Below, one piece after another: positions 36,585 to 45,069 of a stretch of 64,000 nucleotides of DNA. The position numbers and the translations under genes are program-made. The DNA is from an uncultured Bacteroidales bacterium (GTDB taxonomy: Bacteria > Bacteroidota > Bacteroidia > Bacteroidales > UBA3824): NCBI GenBank assembly GCA_937877455.1, contig CALFIU010000063.1, forward strand, positions 40,092 through 104,091. Direction: 5' to 3'. Positions within the stretch are counted from its first letter, which is position 1. Each line of letters begins with the position of its first letter. A model generated the notes under the pieces. The model did not search any database and was not told the origin of the DNA. It saw nothing but the letters and a program-made list of their open reading frames with translations.

Positions 36585-37130
36585 CTATTCAGCCGATTTA
36601 TTTTCAGCAGTAGTTACTTGACCTTCTGTAGGTTGTTCATTAGATTTTTTCTTAGAACGACGAACACGTTTTTTAGGTGTAGCAGCAGAGCCTTTTGTAG
36701 GATTATAAGTAGTATTAAAATCAACAAGCTCCATCATACACATCTTAGCATTGTCGCCTTGACGAACAAAAGTTTTCAAAATTCTTGTATAACCACCGTT
36801 ACGTGTAGCAACCTTAGGTGTAACATTTGCAAATAATTCTTTAACAGCCTCTTTATCACGCAAACGCGCAAAAGCCAAACGACGAGCGTTCATTCTGCGA
36901 TTTTTGTTATAAACTTTAGCTTTATCATCGGCAGCATTTGCCTCAGCATACTTAATATCGTCCTTAGATATTGTTATAATCGGTTCAACAAAAGTACGAA
37001 GTTCTTTAGCTTTGGCTAACGTCGTATTAATACGCTTATGCATAATCAACGAAACAGCCATATTTGTAAGCATAGACTTTCTATGAGCCGAAGTTCTTCC
37101 TAAATGATTTATTTTGTCGTTGTGTCTCAT
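36585..37130 (-). CDS. rplQ: 50S ribosomal protein L17
   Basis: A 181-residue protein whose first 120 or so residues are L17 (MRHNDKINHLGRTSAHRKSM at the start). A C-terminal extension of about 60 residues is rich in Lys/Arg and then Glu (PKKRVRRSKKKSNEQP), longer than in Proteobacteria; such tails occur in Bacteroidota. It is the last gene of the block, 37 bases after rpoA. Confidence 0.96.
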   Translation of the reverse strand: MRHNDKINHLGRTSAHRKSMLTNMAVSLIMHKRINTTLAKAKELRTFVEPIITISKDDIKYAEANAADDKAKVYNKNRRMNARRLAFARLRDKEAVKELFANVTPKVATRNGGYTRILKTFVRQGDNAKMCMMELVDFNTTYNPTKGSAATPKKRVRRSKKKSNEQPTEGQVTTAENKSAE

Positions 37131-37167
37131 TTGTCTAACAATTAAAGAGCATCACTGCTCAAAAAAT

Positions 37168-38160
37168 TTAGTCTTTATCAAGTTTATATTTAGAAATGTC
37201 CATACCGAAACTCAAATTCATATTAAGAAGTAAATCATCGAGTTCAGTCAAGGATTTTTTACCGAAATTGCGGAATTTTAATAAATCGTTTTTGTTAAAA
37301 ACAACCAATTCAGCTAAAGTTTCAACATCAGCAGCCTTCAAACAGTTAAGCGCACGCACAGAAAGATCCAAATCAACAAGCTTAGTTTTAAGAAGTTGAC
37401 GCATGTGCAAAACTTCTTCATCAAATTCTTCATTAGCCAAACTTTCTTCAGAATCTATGGTTATTTTCTCATCAGAGAACAACATGAAATGATGAATCAA
37501 AATTTTAGCCGCCTCTTTTAAAGCATCTTTAGGATGAATAGAACCATCGGTTGTAATTTCCATAACTAATTTTTCATAGTCAGTTTTTTGTTCAACACGA
37601 AAATTCTCCGTAAAATACTTTACATTTCTAATAGGTGTATAAATTGAATCGACGGCAATCACTCCGATTTCTTGGTCGGCAATTTTATTTTCATCAGCAG
37701 GAACATACCCCCTACCCTTGTTAATAGTAATTTCCATCTGAATTTTAACAGATGTTTCCATATTACAAATAACCAACGATGGATTAAGAATTTTAAAATT
37801 GGTTAGGAATTTTTCAATGTCCCCAGCCTTAAATTGCTCTTGTCCACTGATAGTAATAACCGCCTTTTCAAAATCTTGCCCGTCAACAATTTGTTTAAAG
37901 CGTATCTTCTTTATATTCAGAATAATTTCGGTTAAATCTTCGATTACCCCAGGTATAGTAGAAAATTCATGCTCAACACCTTCTATCTTAATCGAAGTAA
38001 TAGCAAAACCTTCCAAAGAAGATAAAAGGATACGTCTGAGCGCATTACCGATAGTTATGCCGAAACCAGGTTCAAGCGGACGAAACTCAAATTTTCCAAA
38101 ACTTTCGTCTGCTTCCAACATTACAACTTTGTCGGGCTTTTGAAAAGCTAATATTGCCAT
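37168..38160 (-). CDS. rpoA: RNA polymerase subunit alpha
   Basis: A 330-residue protein. The N-terminal assembly domain has 'TIGNALRRILLSSLEGFAI', and the C-terminal domain has the helix-hairpin-helix 'VRALNCLKAADVETLAELV' and 'RNFGKKSLTELDDLL', which contacts UP-element DNA and activators. It is separated from rpsD by a 79-base gap that holds a perfect inverted repeat. Confidence 0.98.
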   Translation of the reverse strand: MAILAFQKPDKVVMLEADESFGKFEFRPLEPGFGITIGNALRRILLSSLEGFAITSIKIEGVEHEFSTIPGVIEDLTEIILNIKKIRFKQIVDGQDFEKAVITISGQEQFKAGDIEKFLTNFKILNPSLVICNMETSVKIQMEITINKGRGYVPADENKIADQEIGVIAVDSIYTPIRNVKYFTENFRVEQKTDYEKLVMEITTDGSIHPKDALKEAAKILIHHFMLFSDEKITIDSEESLANEEFDEEVLHMRQLLKTKLVDLDLSVRALNCLKAADVETLAELVVFNKNDLLKFRNFGKKSLTELDDLLLNMNLSFGMDISKYKLDKD

Positions 38161-38191
38161 TTGTTATATTTTAATTTTTTTCGGTAAAAAG

Positions 38192-38234
38192 TGTACAATA
38201 ACACACTTGAAAAATACAAAAGCGTTATTGTACA
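38192..38234 (-). promoter_or_regulatory. Inverted repeat between rpsD and rpoA
   Basis: TGTACAATAAC (38192-38202) and GTTATTGTACA (38224-38234) are exact reverse complements, an 11-bp stem with a 21-base loop. GTGT (38191-38194) and ACAC (38201-38204) could form a competing small hairpin. No T run follows on either strand, so it is not a standard terminator. It may be an RNA processing site or a control point for rpoA-rplQ. Confidence 0.55.
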
Positions 38235-38239
38235 TAACA

Positions 38240-38848
38240 TTATTTAGAATAAAGTTCAACTATAAGTTGTTCTTTAATGTTTTCTGGTATATCTTCACGT
38301 GCAGGAATATTCATAAACTTGCCAGACAATGAAGATGAATCCCACTCAAGCCAATTAAACCTCGACCTATTTGCGCCTTGTACCGAATTTTGTATTACTT
38401 CCAAGGCTTTAGATTTTTCACGCACTCCAACAATATCACCAACTTTCACGTGATAAGAAGGAATATTAAGTACATTACCATTAACAACAATATGTCTATG
38501 CGACACTAATTGACGTGCAGCAGGACGAGTAGGAGCAATTCCAAGACGATAAACAACATTATCCAAACGACTTTCAAGCAACTGTAGTAAAACCTCTCCA
38601 GTTACACCTGAACTACGATTTGCTTTTTTAAATAGATTAGCAAATTGACGTTCCAAAAGTCCATAAGTATATTTTGCTTTCTGCTTTTCTTTTAACTGAA
38701 TACCATACTCAGATACTTTTTTACGTTTTTTTTCTAATCCATGTTGTCCTGCTGGATAATTCTTTTTATCCAAATATTTATCGCTTCCATATATAGGTTC
38801 GCCAAACTTTCTGGCGATTTTTGATTTGGGACCTGTGTATCTTGCCAT
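38240..38848 (-). CDS. rpsD: 30S ribosomal protein S4
   Basis: A 202-residue primary 16S rRNA binder. The S4 RNA-binding domain reads 'LESRLDNVVYRLGIAPTRPA' and 'RQLVSHRHIVVNG'. The N-terminal zinc Cys cluster of some bacteria is absent (the start is MARYTGPKSKIARKFGEPI), as in the zinc-free form. Like other bacterial S4 it could regulate its own operon, and a stem-loop lies directly downstream. Confidence 0.97.
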   Translation of the reverse strand: MARYTGPKSKIARKFGEPIYGSDKYLDKKNYPAGQHGLEKKRKKVSEYGIQLKEKQKAKYTYGLLERQFANLFKKANRSSGVTGEVLLQLLESRLDNVVYRLGIAPTRPAARQLVSHRHIVVNGNVLNIPSYHVKVGDIVGVREKSKALEVIQNSVQGANRSRFNWLEWDSSSLSGKFMNIPAREDIPENIKEQLIVELYSK

Positions 38849-38874
38849 TTTTTATTTTTTTTCAAAGTTTGACA

Positions 38875-39264
38875 TTATACCCTTCTTCTTTTGGCAGGGC
38901 GACAGCCATTGTGGGGTAATGGTGTAACATCAATAATTTCAACCACTTCAATACCCGATGTATGAATAGCTCTAATAGCTGCTTCGCGACCGTTACCTGG
39001 TCCTTTTACATAAACCTTTACCTTACGAAGACCCAAATCAAAGGCAGTTTTGCTACATTCATTAGCTGCCTGTTGCGCTGCATAGGGTGTATTTTTCTTA
39101 GAGCCTTTAAAACCCATTTTACCAGCAGATGCCCAAGAAATTACTTCTCCCGAAGCGTTGGTCAAAGAGATGATGATATTGTTGAATGAAGAGTGAATAT
39201 GACCCTGACCAATTGGTTCAACTTTTACAACTCTCTTTCTCGTTACTTTACTTTTGTTTGCCAT
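38875..39264 (-). CDS. rpsK: 30S ribosomal protein S11
   Basis: A 129-residue platform protein. Motifs are 'HIHSSFNNIIISLTNASGE', 'KGSKKNTPYAAQQAA' and the C-terminal 'DVTPLPHNGCRPAKRRRV'. It lies 9 bases after rpsM and 26 before rpsD. Confidence 0.97.
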   Translation of the reverse strand: MANKSKVTRKRVVKVEPIGQGHIHSSFNNIIISLTNASGEVISWASAGKMGFKGSKKNTPYAAQQAANECSKTAFDLGLRKVKVYVKGPGNGREAAIRAIHTSGIEVVEIIDVTPLPHNGCRPAKRRRV

Positions 39265-39273
39265 TTTCTAATT

Positions 39274-39651
39274 TTATTTAGTAGCTATCTTTTTATTAGC
39301 GATGGTCTTTCTCTTACCTTTACGTGTACGAGCATTATTTTTTGTTTTCTGACCTCTCACAGGCAAGCCATTACGATGACGTATTCCACGATAACATCCA
39401 ATATCCATCAAACGTTTGATGTTCATAGAAACTTCAGAACGCAATTCTCCTTCTACTTTGAATTCGTCATTAATAATCTGACGAATCTTAGCAATTTGAT
39501 CATCGTTCCAATCTTGTACTTTTATGTTTTTGTCAATTCCGGCTTGTGCAAGGATGTAGTTTGCTCTATTACGACCAATACCATAAATATACGTAAGGCC
39601 AATTTCACCTCGCTTGTTTTTGGGTAAATCTACCCCGACAATTCTTGCCAT
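39274..39651 (-). CDS. rpsM: 30S ribosomal protein S13
   Basis: A 125-residue head protein that contacts the 50S and tRNA. 'GVDLPKNKRGEIGLTYIYGI' opens it and 'GIRHRNGLPVRGQKTKNN' closes the core, with a basic tail. The 83-base gap in front of it carries a full promoter, so the alpha part of the block can be transcribed separately. Confidence 0.97.
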   Translation of the reverse strand: MARIVGVDLPKNKRGEIGLTYIYGIGRNRANYILAQAGIDKNIKVQDWNDDQIAKIRQIINDEFKVEGELRSEVSMNIKRLMDIGCYRGIRHRNGLPVRGQKTKNNARTRKGKRKTIANKKIATK

Positions 39652-39688
39652 TATTCTTAATATTAACTTGTTTACAAATTTAATGCGG

Positions 39689-39719
39689 CAAAGATAAAAA
39701 AATTAAAATAAATTCCAAA
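39689..39719 (-). promoter_or_regulatory. Internal promoter ahead of rpsM
   Basis: On the minus strand TTTG (39719-39716), 19 bases, TATCTTTG (39696-39689). A second -7-like box TAAATTTG lies at 39682-39675. It is placed to drive rpsM-rpsK-rpsD-rpoA-rplQ. Confidence 0.7.
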
Positions 39720-39734
39720 AATGAAACAATTTTT

Positions 39735-39851
39735 TTATCCCTGACGTTGTTTGAATTTAGGATTAGATTTACAAATAATGTAAACACGGCCTTTTCTTCT
39801 AACAACTTTGCAATCGGCCGATCTTTTTTTAACTGATGTTCTTACTTTCAT
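39735..39851 (-). CDS. rpmJ: 50S ribosomal protein L36
   Basis: A 38-residue protein (MKVRTSVKKRSADCKVVRRK...). Only Cys14 and Cys27 of the usual zinc site (two more ligands, Cys11 and a C-terminal His) remain, so it is a zinc-free or decayed form. It sits between infA (10 bases) and rpsM (83 bases), the normal place. Routine length cut-offs would miss it. Confidence 0.95.
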   Translation of the reverse strand: MKVRTSVKKRSADCKVVRRKGRVYIICKSNPKFKQRQG

Positions 39852-39861
39852 TTTTTTTCTT

Positions 39862-40080
39862 TTATTTATATCTAAAAGATATACGTCCCTTAGTTAAGTC
39901 ATAAGGAGACATTTCCACTTTTACTTTGTCGCCGGGCAGTATCCTGATGTAGTGCTGGCGCATTTTACCTGAAATATGACCTATTATTACATGACCATTT
40001 TCAAGTTCTACCTTAAACATTGCATTACTCAACGCTTCGGTTATAACACCGTCTTTTTCTATTGATTGTTGTTTTGGCAT
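39862..40080 (-). CDS. infA: Translation initiation factor IF-1
   Basis: A 72-residue S1/OB-fold protein that binds the ribosomal A site during initiation. 'DGVITEALSNAMFKVELENG' and 'RILPGDKVKVEMSPYDLTKG' are family motifs. The 249-base gap between it and secY is where many Bacteroidota carry map; here it holds only AT-rich DNA and a small inverted repeat. Confidence 0.96.
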   Translation of the reverse strand: MPKQQSIEKDGVITEALSNAMFKVELENGHVIIGHISGKMRQHYIRILPGDKVKVEMSPYDLTKGRISFRYK

Positions 40081-40245
40081 CTCTTATTTTTAATGCTTTT
40101 AATTGCTATAAAAGTTTGCAATACATTGCTTATATTATAAAAATCAACTTCGTTTTGCACCTGCAAAATTGTGTATTTTTTTGTATTTATGCAAATTATT
40201 ATTCAATGATGTATTAAAAAAACATTAAATCTTATATAAAGCCAA

Positions 40246-40270
40246 TAATGCCTGCCCAACGCAGGCATTA
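40246..40270. repeat. Short inverted repeat in the secY-infA gap
   Basis: TAATGCCTG (40246-40254) and CAGGCATTA (40262-40270) form a 9-bp perfect stem with a seven-base loop. No T run follows on the minus strand (ATTGGCTTTA), so it is at best a weak terminator between secY and infA. Confidence 0.6.
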
Positions 40271-40329
40271 CATAGCAATTTAATTAATCGATTTAATATC
40301 TATTCTAACAAACATTGTAATCAAACAAC

Positions 40330-41673
40330 TTAAATAGCGGCAACAGAACCAGTACGACCTTTTATACGTCCTGATTTCATTAAACCATCATAATGGTGCA
40401 TCAACAAATGACTTTCAATCTGTTGTAAAGTGTCAAGGATTACACCCACAAGAATTAACAAAGAAGTACCTCCATAAAATTGAGAAAATTGATTATTAAT
40501 TCCACACAAAATAGCCAAAACAGGAAGAATACCAATGATAGCAAGAAAAATAGAGCCAGGAAGAGTTATTCTTGACATTATATTATCTAAGAAATCTACC
40601 GTCTTTTTTCCAGGCTTAACGCCAGGTATAAAACCTCCATTTTTTTTCATATCATCAGCCATTTGCTGCGGGCTAAAAGTAATAGCAGTGTAAAAATACG
40701 TAAACACAATAATCAACAAAGCAAAAGTAAAATTATACCAAAAACCAGTATAATCAGCAAATGCAGATGCAATGCTGCTTGTTGCTTCTGAGTTAAATCG
40801 AGTAAACATAAGAGGTATAAACATCAAAGCTTGTGCAAAAATAATAGGCATAACCCCAGCTGCATTAACTTTTAATGGAATGTATTGACGCACACCTCCA
40901 TATTGTTTATTACCAACAATCCTCTTTGCATACTGCACCGGAATTTTTCGAGTTCCCTGCACAAGTAATATCGAAACCACAAACACAAGAAACAACATTA
41001 TTAATTCCACTAAGAATACAATCAAACCACCACCGTTTACCTCCTCAACACACGAAACAAATTCTGCACTAAGAGCAAAAGGCAAACGAGCAATGATACC
41101 AATCATAATCAAAAGAGAAATACCGTTTCCAATACCTCTGTCAGTAATACGTTCACCCAGCCACATAATAAACATAGTACCGGCAGTTAAAATAATTACC
41201 GAAGGCAACGTGAAATCCCAAAAACCTCGAACAAGAAAAGCAGACTGCGGCAATTGATAACGCAAATTTACAAGATAACTTGGAGCTTGCAATAATAAAA
41301 CCAAAACTGTCAAAAACCTTGTAATACGGTTAATTTTGCGACGACCACTTTCACCTTCACGCTGTAGCCTTTGAAAATAAGGCAAAGCCATTCCCAAAAG
41401 CTGAACGATAATCGAAGCCGTTATATAAGGCATTATACCCAACGCAAAAATTGAAGCATTTGCAAACGCACCACCAGAAAACATGTTTAGAATAGACATG
41501 ATTCCATCGCTGGTCTGCTCAGACAATTTAGTCAACTGCGTGGGATCTATGCCAGGTAGCACAATATGTGCTCCTACACGATATACCAATACAAGACCCA
41601 ACGTAGCAAGAATCTTGTTACGTAGGTCTTCTATTTTCCAAATGTTCTTAAGTGTCTGAATAAAGTTTTTCAT
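40330..41673 (-). CDS. secY: Protein translocase subunit SecY
   Basis: A 447-residue channel with ten membrane spans. 'RVGAHIVLPGID' near the N-terminus, 'GITDRGIGNGIS'-like 'ERITDRGIGNGISLLIMIG' in the middle, and the C-terminal 'HHYDGLMKSGRIKGR' are typical. It forms the Sec channel with SecE and SecG. It follows rplO by 11 bases as in the classic spc operon. Confidence 0.97.
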   Translation of the reverse strand: MKNFIQTLKNIWKIEDLRNKILATLGLVLVYRVGAHIVLPGIDPTQLTKLSEQTSDGIMSILNMFSGGAFANASIFALGIMPYITASIIVQLLGMALPYFQRLQREGESGRRKINRITRFLTVLVLLLQAPSYLVNLRYQLPQSAFLVRGFWDFTLPSVIILTAGTMFIMWLGERITDRGIGNGISLLIMIGIIARLPFALSAEFVSCVEEVNGGGLIVFLVELIMLFLVFVVSILLVQGTRKIPVQYAKRIVGNKQYGGVRQYIPLKVNAAGVMPIIFAQALMFIPLMFTRFNSEATSSIASAFADYTGFWYNFTFALLIIVFTYFYTAITFSPQQMADDMKKNGGFIPGVKPGKKTVDFLDNIMSRITLPGSIFLAIIGILPVLAILCGINNQFSQFYGGTSLLILVGVILDTLQQIESHLLMHHYDGLMKSGRIKGRTGSVAAI

Positions 41674-41684
41674 TAAATTGTAAT

Positions 41685-42119
41685 TTACAAAGTAATAACT
41701 GTACCGTTCTGCTCTTCAATGGCAGCTTTAGCAGATTTAGAAAAAGCATGTGCAGAAACACTAAGTTTCTTTGTAAGCTTTCCTCCACCAAGAATCTTAA
41801 CTTTGTCGTTTTTTGCTACCAAACCATTTTGGTATAAAACTTCGAAAGTAATATTATCTTCGTTGAGTTTTTCCAAATCAGAAACGTTGATTACTCTATA
41901 TTCAACCCTATTGATATTATTAAAACCAAACTTAGGCACACGTCTTTGAATAGGCATTTGACCACCTTCAAAGCCAATCTTATGAGAATAACCAGAACGC
42001 GATTTGGCACCTTTGTGTCCTCTTGTCGAAGTTCCGCCATATCCTGAGCCTTGACCACGTCCCAAACGCTTTTTGTTTTTAGTAGAACCTTTTGCTGGTC
42101 TCAAATTAGACAAATCCAT
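41685..42119 (-). CDS. rplO: 50S ribosomal protein L15
   Basis: A protein of about 144 residues. The Gly-rich N-terminal arm 'RLGRGQGSGYGGTSTRGHKG' reaches into 23S rRNA. I use the ATG at 42119 (MDLSNLRPAKGS); the longer frame adds 13 residues with no homologous look and would overlap rpmD. Confidence 0.96.
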   Translation of the reverse strand: MDLSNLRPAKGSTKNKKRLGRGQGSGYGGTSTRGHKGAKSRSGYSHKIGFEGGQMPIQRRVPKFGFNNINRVEYRVINVSDLEKLNEDNITFEVLYQNGLVAKNDKVKILGGGKLTKKLSVSAHAFSKSAKAAIEEQNGTVITL

Positions 42120-42138
42120 GATAACTTTTTTTAAAAAA

Positions 42139-42321
42139 TTATTCGTTAATATCTTCAACTTTTACCAAATGCCTAACTTTTACAAGCATACCTTGTATGG
42201 CATCATTACATTCCACAACGTTAGACGAACCAGTCTTGTTAAGTCCCAATGCAGCTAATGTAGCTTTTTGATCTTTTGGCCAACCAATTTTGCTGCGAAC
42301 CAATGTTACTTTTTTCTTCAT
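42139..42321 (-). CDS. rpmD: 50S ribosomal protein L30
   Basis: A 60-residue protein: 'VTLVRSKIGWPKDQKATLAA' then 'LGLNKTGSSNVVECNDAIQG', the normal short bacterial form. It lies between rpsE (12 bases) and rplO (19 bases). Confidence 0.96.
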   Translation of the reverse strand: MKKKVTLVRSKIGWPKDQKATLAALGLNKTGSSNVVECNDAIQGMLVKVRHLVKVEDINE

Positions 42322-42333
42322 TTAAAAAAAATA

Positions 42334-42852
42334 TTAACCGTTAAACACTGTGTTAATGTCCACACCCCTAAACTGAGAAACTGTCTGAGCATCCCTTAGC
42401 ATCGAGAGAGCTCTAAACGTAGCCTTAACAAGGTTATGTGGATTAGAAGAACCTTTAGACTTCGCCAAAACGTCCTTTATACCAGCACTTTCTAAAACGG
42501 CACGCATAGCACCTCCCGCTTTTACACCAGTACCACTTGAGGCTGGTTTCAACAAAACATCTGCACCACCAAATTTAGCAACCTGTTCATGTGGAATTGT
42601 TCCTTTCAAAACAGGTACACGTATAAGGTTTTTCTTTGCATCTTCAACACCTTTGGCAATAGCAGCGGTTACTTCATTGGCCTTACCAAGACCGTAGCCT
42701 ACTACACCGTTTTCGTTGCCAACGACAACAATAGCTGCAAACGTAAAAGTACGTCCACCTTTGGTAACTTTTGTAACACGATTGATAGCTACGAGCCTAT
42801 CTTTAAGCTCCAAATCGCTTGTTCTTACTTTTTTACTTCCTGCTGTCAACAT
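42334..42852 (-). CDS. rpsE: 30S ribosomal protein S5
   Basis: A 172-residue protein with the S5 double-stranded RNA-binding fold ('LVAINRVTKVTKGGRTFTF', 'VVGNENGVVGYGLGKANEV') and a C-terminal domain ('GTIPHEQVAKFGGADVLLKP'). It helps decoding fidelity at the mRNA entry channel. Confidence 0.97.
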   Translation of the reverse strand: MLTAGSKKVRTSDLELKDRLVAINRVTKVTKGGRTFTFAAIVVVGNENGVVGYGLGKANEVTAAIAKGVEDAKKNLIRVPVLKGTIPHEQVAKFGGADVLLKPASSGTGVKAGGAMRAVLESAGIKDVLAKSKGSSNPHNLVKATFRALSMLRDAQTVSQFRGVDINTVFNG

Positions 42853-42858
42853 AATTTA

Positions 42859-43215
42859 CTAAAGTTTTAAACCACCTTCGCGAGCTGCCTCTGCCAAAGA
42901 TTTTATTCTACCGTGATATAAATAACCACTACGATCGAAAACAACCGTATTAATACCAGCTTGTTTAGCCTTCTCAGCAATTGCTTTACCAACTAATCTT
43001 GCCTGTTCGATTTTAGTTACCTTTTGGCTAGAAATTTCCTTTATTCTCGAAGATGTAGCGACCAATGTTACATGTTTAACATCGTCGATTACTTGAACAA
43101 AGATATTCTTATTGCTCCTGAATACGCACAATCTCGGGCGTTCCGACGTACCGAAAATTTTCTTACGTATGCGATACTTAATTCTTTGTCTTCTTTGTTG
43201 CTTAGTTAAAGCCAT
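42859..43215 (-). CDS. rplR: 50S ribosomal protein L18
   Basis: A 118-residue 5S rRNA-binding protein: 'RIRKKIFGTSERPRLCVFRS' and the C-terminal 'FDRSGYLYHGRIKSLAEAAR'. It is six bases before rpsE and 40 after rplF. Confidence 0.97.
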   Translation of the reverse strand: MALTKQQRRQRIKYRIRKKIFGTSERPRLCVFRSNKNIFVQVIDDVKHVTLVATSSRIKEISSQKVTKIEQARLVGKAIAEKAKQAGINTVVFDRSGYLYHGRIKSLAEAAREGGLKL

Positions 43216-43255
43216 TTCTTTTTAATTTTTTAATGTTTACACGAAAACAGAAATT

Positions 43256-43819
43256 TTATTTAGAGCCAGAAGCTGACTTACCGGCCTTTCTGCGAATGAC
43301 TTCATCAACAAACTTAATACCTTTACCTTTATAAGGTTCTGGAGGACGAAACGAACGAATTTTTGCCGCAACTTGTCCCAAAAGCTGTTTGTCGCAACTT
43401 GTCATTGTTATAATCGGGTTAGAGCGTTTTTCTGCAACAACGCTAACCTTAATTTCCTCGGGCAATTCGATAAGTATATTATGAGAATAACCAACCGAAA
43501 TGTCCAACAATTGGCCTTGAGAAGTGGCTCTATAACCAACTCCGACCATTTCTTGTTTAACGGTAAAACCTTCACTCACACCCTTAACCATATTGGCAAT
43601 CAATGCTCTATACAAACCATGCAAAGAACGATTCTCCTTGCTATCGTTGGGTCGAGATACTTTAACTTCACCGTCTTTAACTTCAACCGTAATGTTAGGA
43701 TTTACCTTCTGCTGCAATTGACCAAGCTTGCCTTTAACGACAACTACATGATTTTTATCATCTACGGTTACTTGAACACCAGCAGGAATACTTACGGGCA
43801 ATTTTCCTATTCTTGACAT
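43256..43819 (-). CDS. rplF: 50S ribosomal protein L6
   Basis: A 187-residue protein of two similar domains: 'MSRIGKLPVSIPAGVQVTV' at the start, and in the second half 'RSFRPPEPYKGKGIKFVDEV', which approaches the sarcin-ricin loop where EF-G binds. Confidence 0.97.
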   Translation of the reverse strand: MSRIGKLPVSIPAGVQVTVDDKNHVVVVKGKLGQLQQKVNPNITVEVKDGEVKVSRPNDSKENRSLHGLYRALIANMVKGVSEGFTVKQEMVGVGYRATSQGQLLDISVGYSHNILIELPEEIKVSVVAEKRSNPIITMTSCDKQLLGQVAAKIRSFRPPEPYKGKGIKFVDEVIRRKAGKSASGSK

Positions 43820-43835
43820 TTTGTTCTAAATAATT

Positions 43836-44225
43836 TTAATAAACGTAACAAAGTACTTCACCGCCCAAATTTTGGGTTCTACACTCTTTATCAGTCATAA
43901 TTCCCTTGGATGTAGAAACAATTGCAATGCCCAAACCATTCAAAACACGAGGCAACTCAGCACATCCCATATATTTACGCAATCCAGGTGTACTTACTCT
44001 CGTAATGCTCTGAATGGCAGAATCCTTAGTTTCAGGATTGTATTTCAAAGCAATCTTGATGGTCTTATTTTCATCATCAAACTTATAACTGAGAATGTAG
44101 CCCTTTTGAAAAAGAATCTTAGTAATTTCTTTTTTTACTTTGTTAGCTGGCACTTCCACAATCTTATGTTTGGCCATCGCGGCATTTCTAATGCGAGTCA
44201 AGAAATCTGCAATAGTATCTGTCAT
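43836..44225 (-). CDS. rpsH: 30S ribosomal protein S8
   Basis: A 129-residue central-domain 16S rRNA binder: 'TDTIADFLTRIRNAAMAKHK' and 'GIAIVSTSKGIMTDKECR'. In E. coli S8 represses the spc operon at rplE; whether that holds here is not visible. Confidence 0.97.
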   Translation of the reverse strand: MTDTIADFLTRIRNAAMAKHKIVEVPANKVKKEITKILFQKGYILSYKFDDENKTIKIALKYNPETKDSAIQSITRVSTPGLRKYMGCAELPRVLNGLGIAIVSTSKGIMTDKECRTQNLGGEVLCYVY

Positions 44226-44248
44226 TATTGTCTAATTTAAAAAAATTC

Positions 44249-44518
44249 TTACCAACTTGCTTTTTTAACGCCTGGCAAAAGACCGTTAGAAGCCATTTCA
44301 CGAAATTGAATGCGGCTAATACCAAACTGACGCATATAACCACGAGGACGTCCCGTCAACTTACAACGGTTGTGAAGACGAATAGGATTAGAATTTTTAG
44401 GAAGCTTTTGAAGTCCAACATAATCGCCTTCCTCTTTCAATTTGGCTCTTTTTGCAGCGTATTTAGCTATTAACTTTGCACGTTTTACTTCACGTGCTTT
44501 CATTGATTCTTTTGCCAT
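44249..44518 (-). CDS. rpsN: 30S ribosomal protein S14 (zinc-free long form)
   Basis: An 89-residue protein ending 'RHNR'-type motif HNRCKLTGRPRGYMRQFGIS and LPGVKKASW. Only one Cys is present, so the CxxC zinc site of the short form is absent. It is four bases after rplE. Confidence 0.96.
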   Translation of the reverse strand: MAKESMKAREVKRAKLIAKYAAKRAKLKEEGDYVGLQKLPKNSNPIRLHNRCKLTGRPRGYMRQFGISRIQFREMASNGLLPGVKKASW

Positions 44519-44522
44519 CTTT

Positions 44523-45068
44523 TTACTTTTTAAACGGGAATCCGAAACTTTTCAACAACTTGAAACCTTCTTCATCGGTAGGAGCAGAAGTAACGAAAGT
44601 GATATTCATTCCCATAATTTTACTTATTTTATCAATATCAATCTCGGGAAAAATAATCTGTTCCTTTATGCCAAGAGTATAATTACCCTTACCATCAAAT
44701 TTACCCGAAACACCATTGAAATCACGAATACGAGGCAACGCAATAGCAATCAGTCTTTCAAGAAATTCATACATGCGATCCCTACGCAAGGTAACCATAA
44801 CACCAATTGGCATACCTTTTCTAAGTTTAAAATTAGAAATATCTTTTCGCGATAACGTAGCAACTGGTTTCTGACCAGTTATAGCAGTAACCTCAGTAAG
44901 AGCGTTGTCAATAAGTTTTTTGTCAGCAGTAGCTTGACCTACACCTTGATTAACAACAATTTTCTTTAGCCTTGGCACCTGCATAATACTTTTATAACCA
45001 AACTCCTTCATCAAAGAAGGAACGATTTCTTCTTTATATTTTTTCTTTAATGTCGGTACGTATTGCAT
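44523..45068 (-). CDS. rplE: 50S ribosomal protein L5
   Basis: A 181-residue 5S rRNA-binding protein: 'PRLKKIVVNQGVGQATADKK', 'RDFNGVSGKFDGKGNYTLGI' and 'EQIIFPEIDID'. It contacts P-site tRNA and the 30S head. One base separates it from rplX. Confidence 0.97.
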   Translation of the reverse strand: MQYVPTLKKKYKEEIVPSLMKEFGYKSIMQVPRLKKIVVNQGVGQATADKKLIDNALTEVTAITGQKPVATLSRKDISNFKLRKGMPIGVMVTLRRDRMYEFLERLIAIALPRIRDFNGVSGKFDGKGNYTLGIKEQIIFPEIDIDKISKIMGMNITFVTSAPTDEEGFKLLKSFGFPFKK

Positions 45069-45069
45069 T

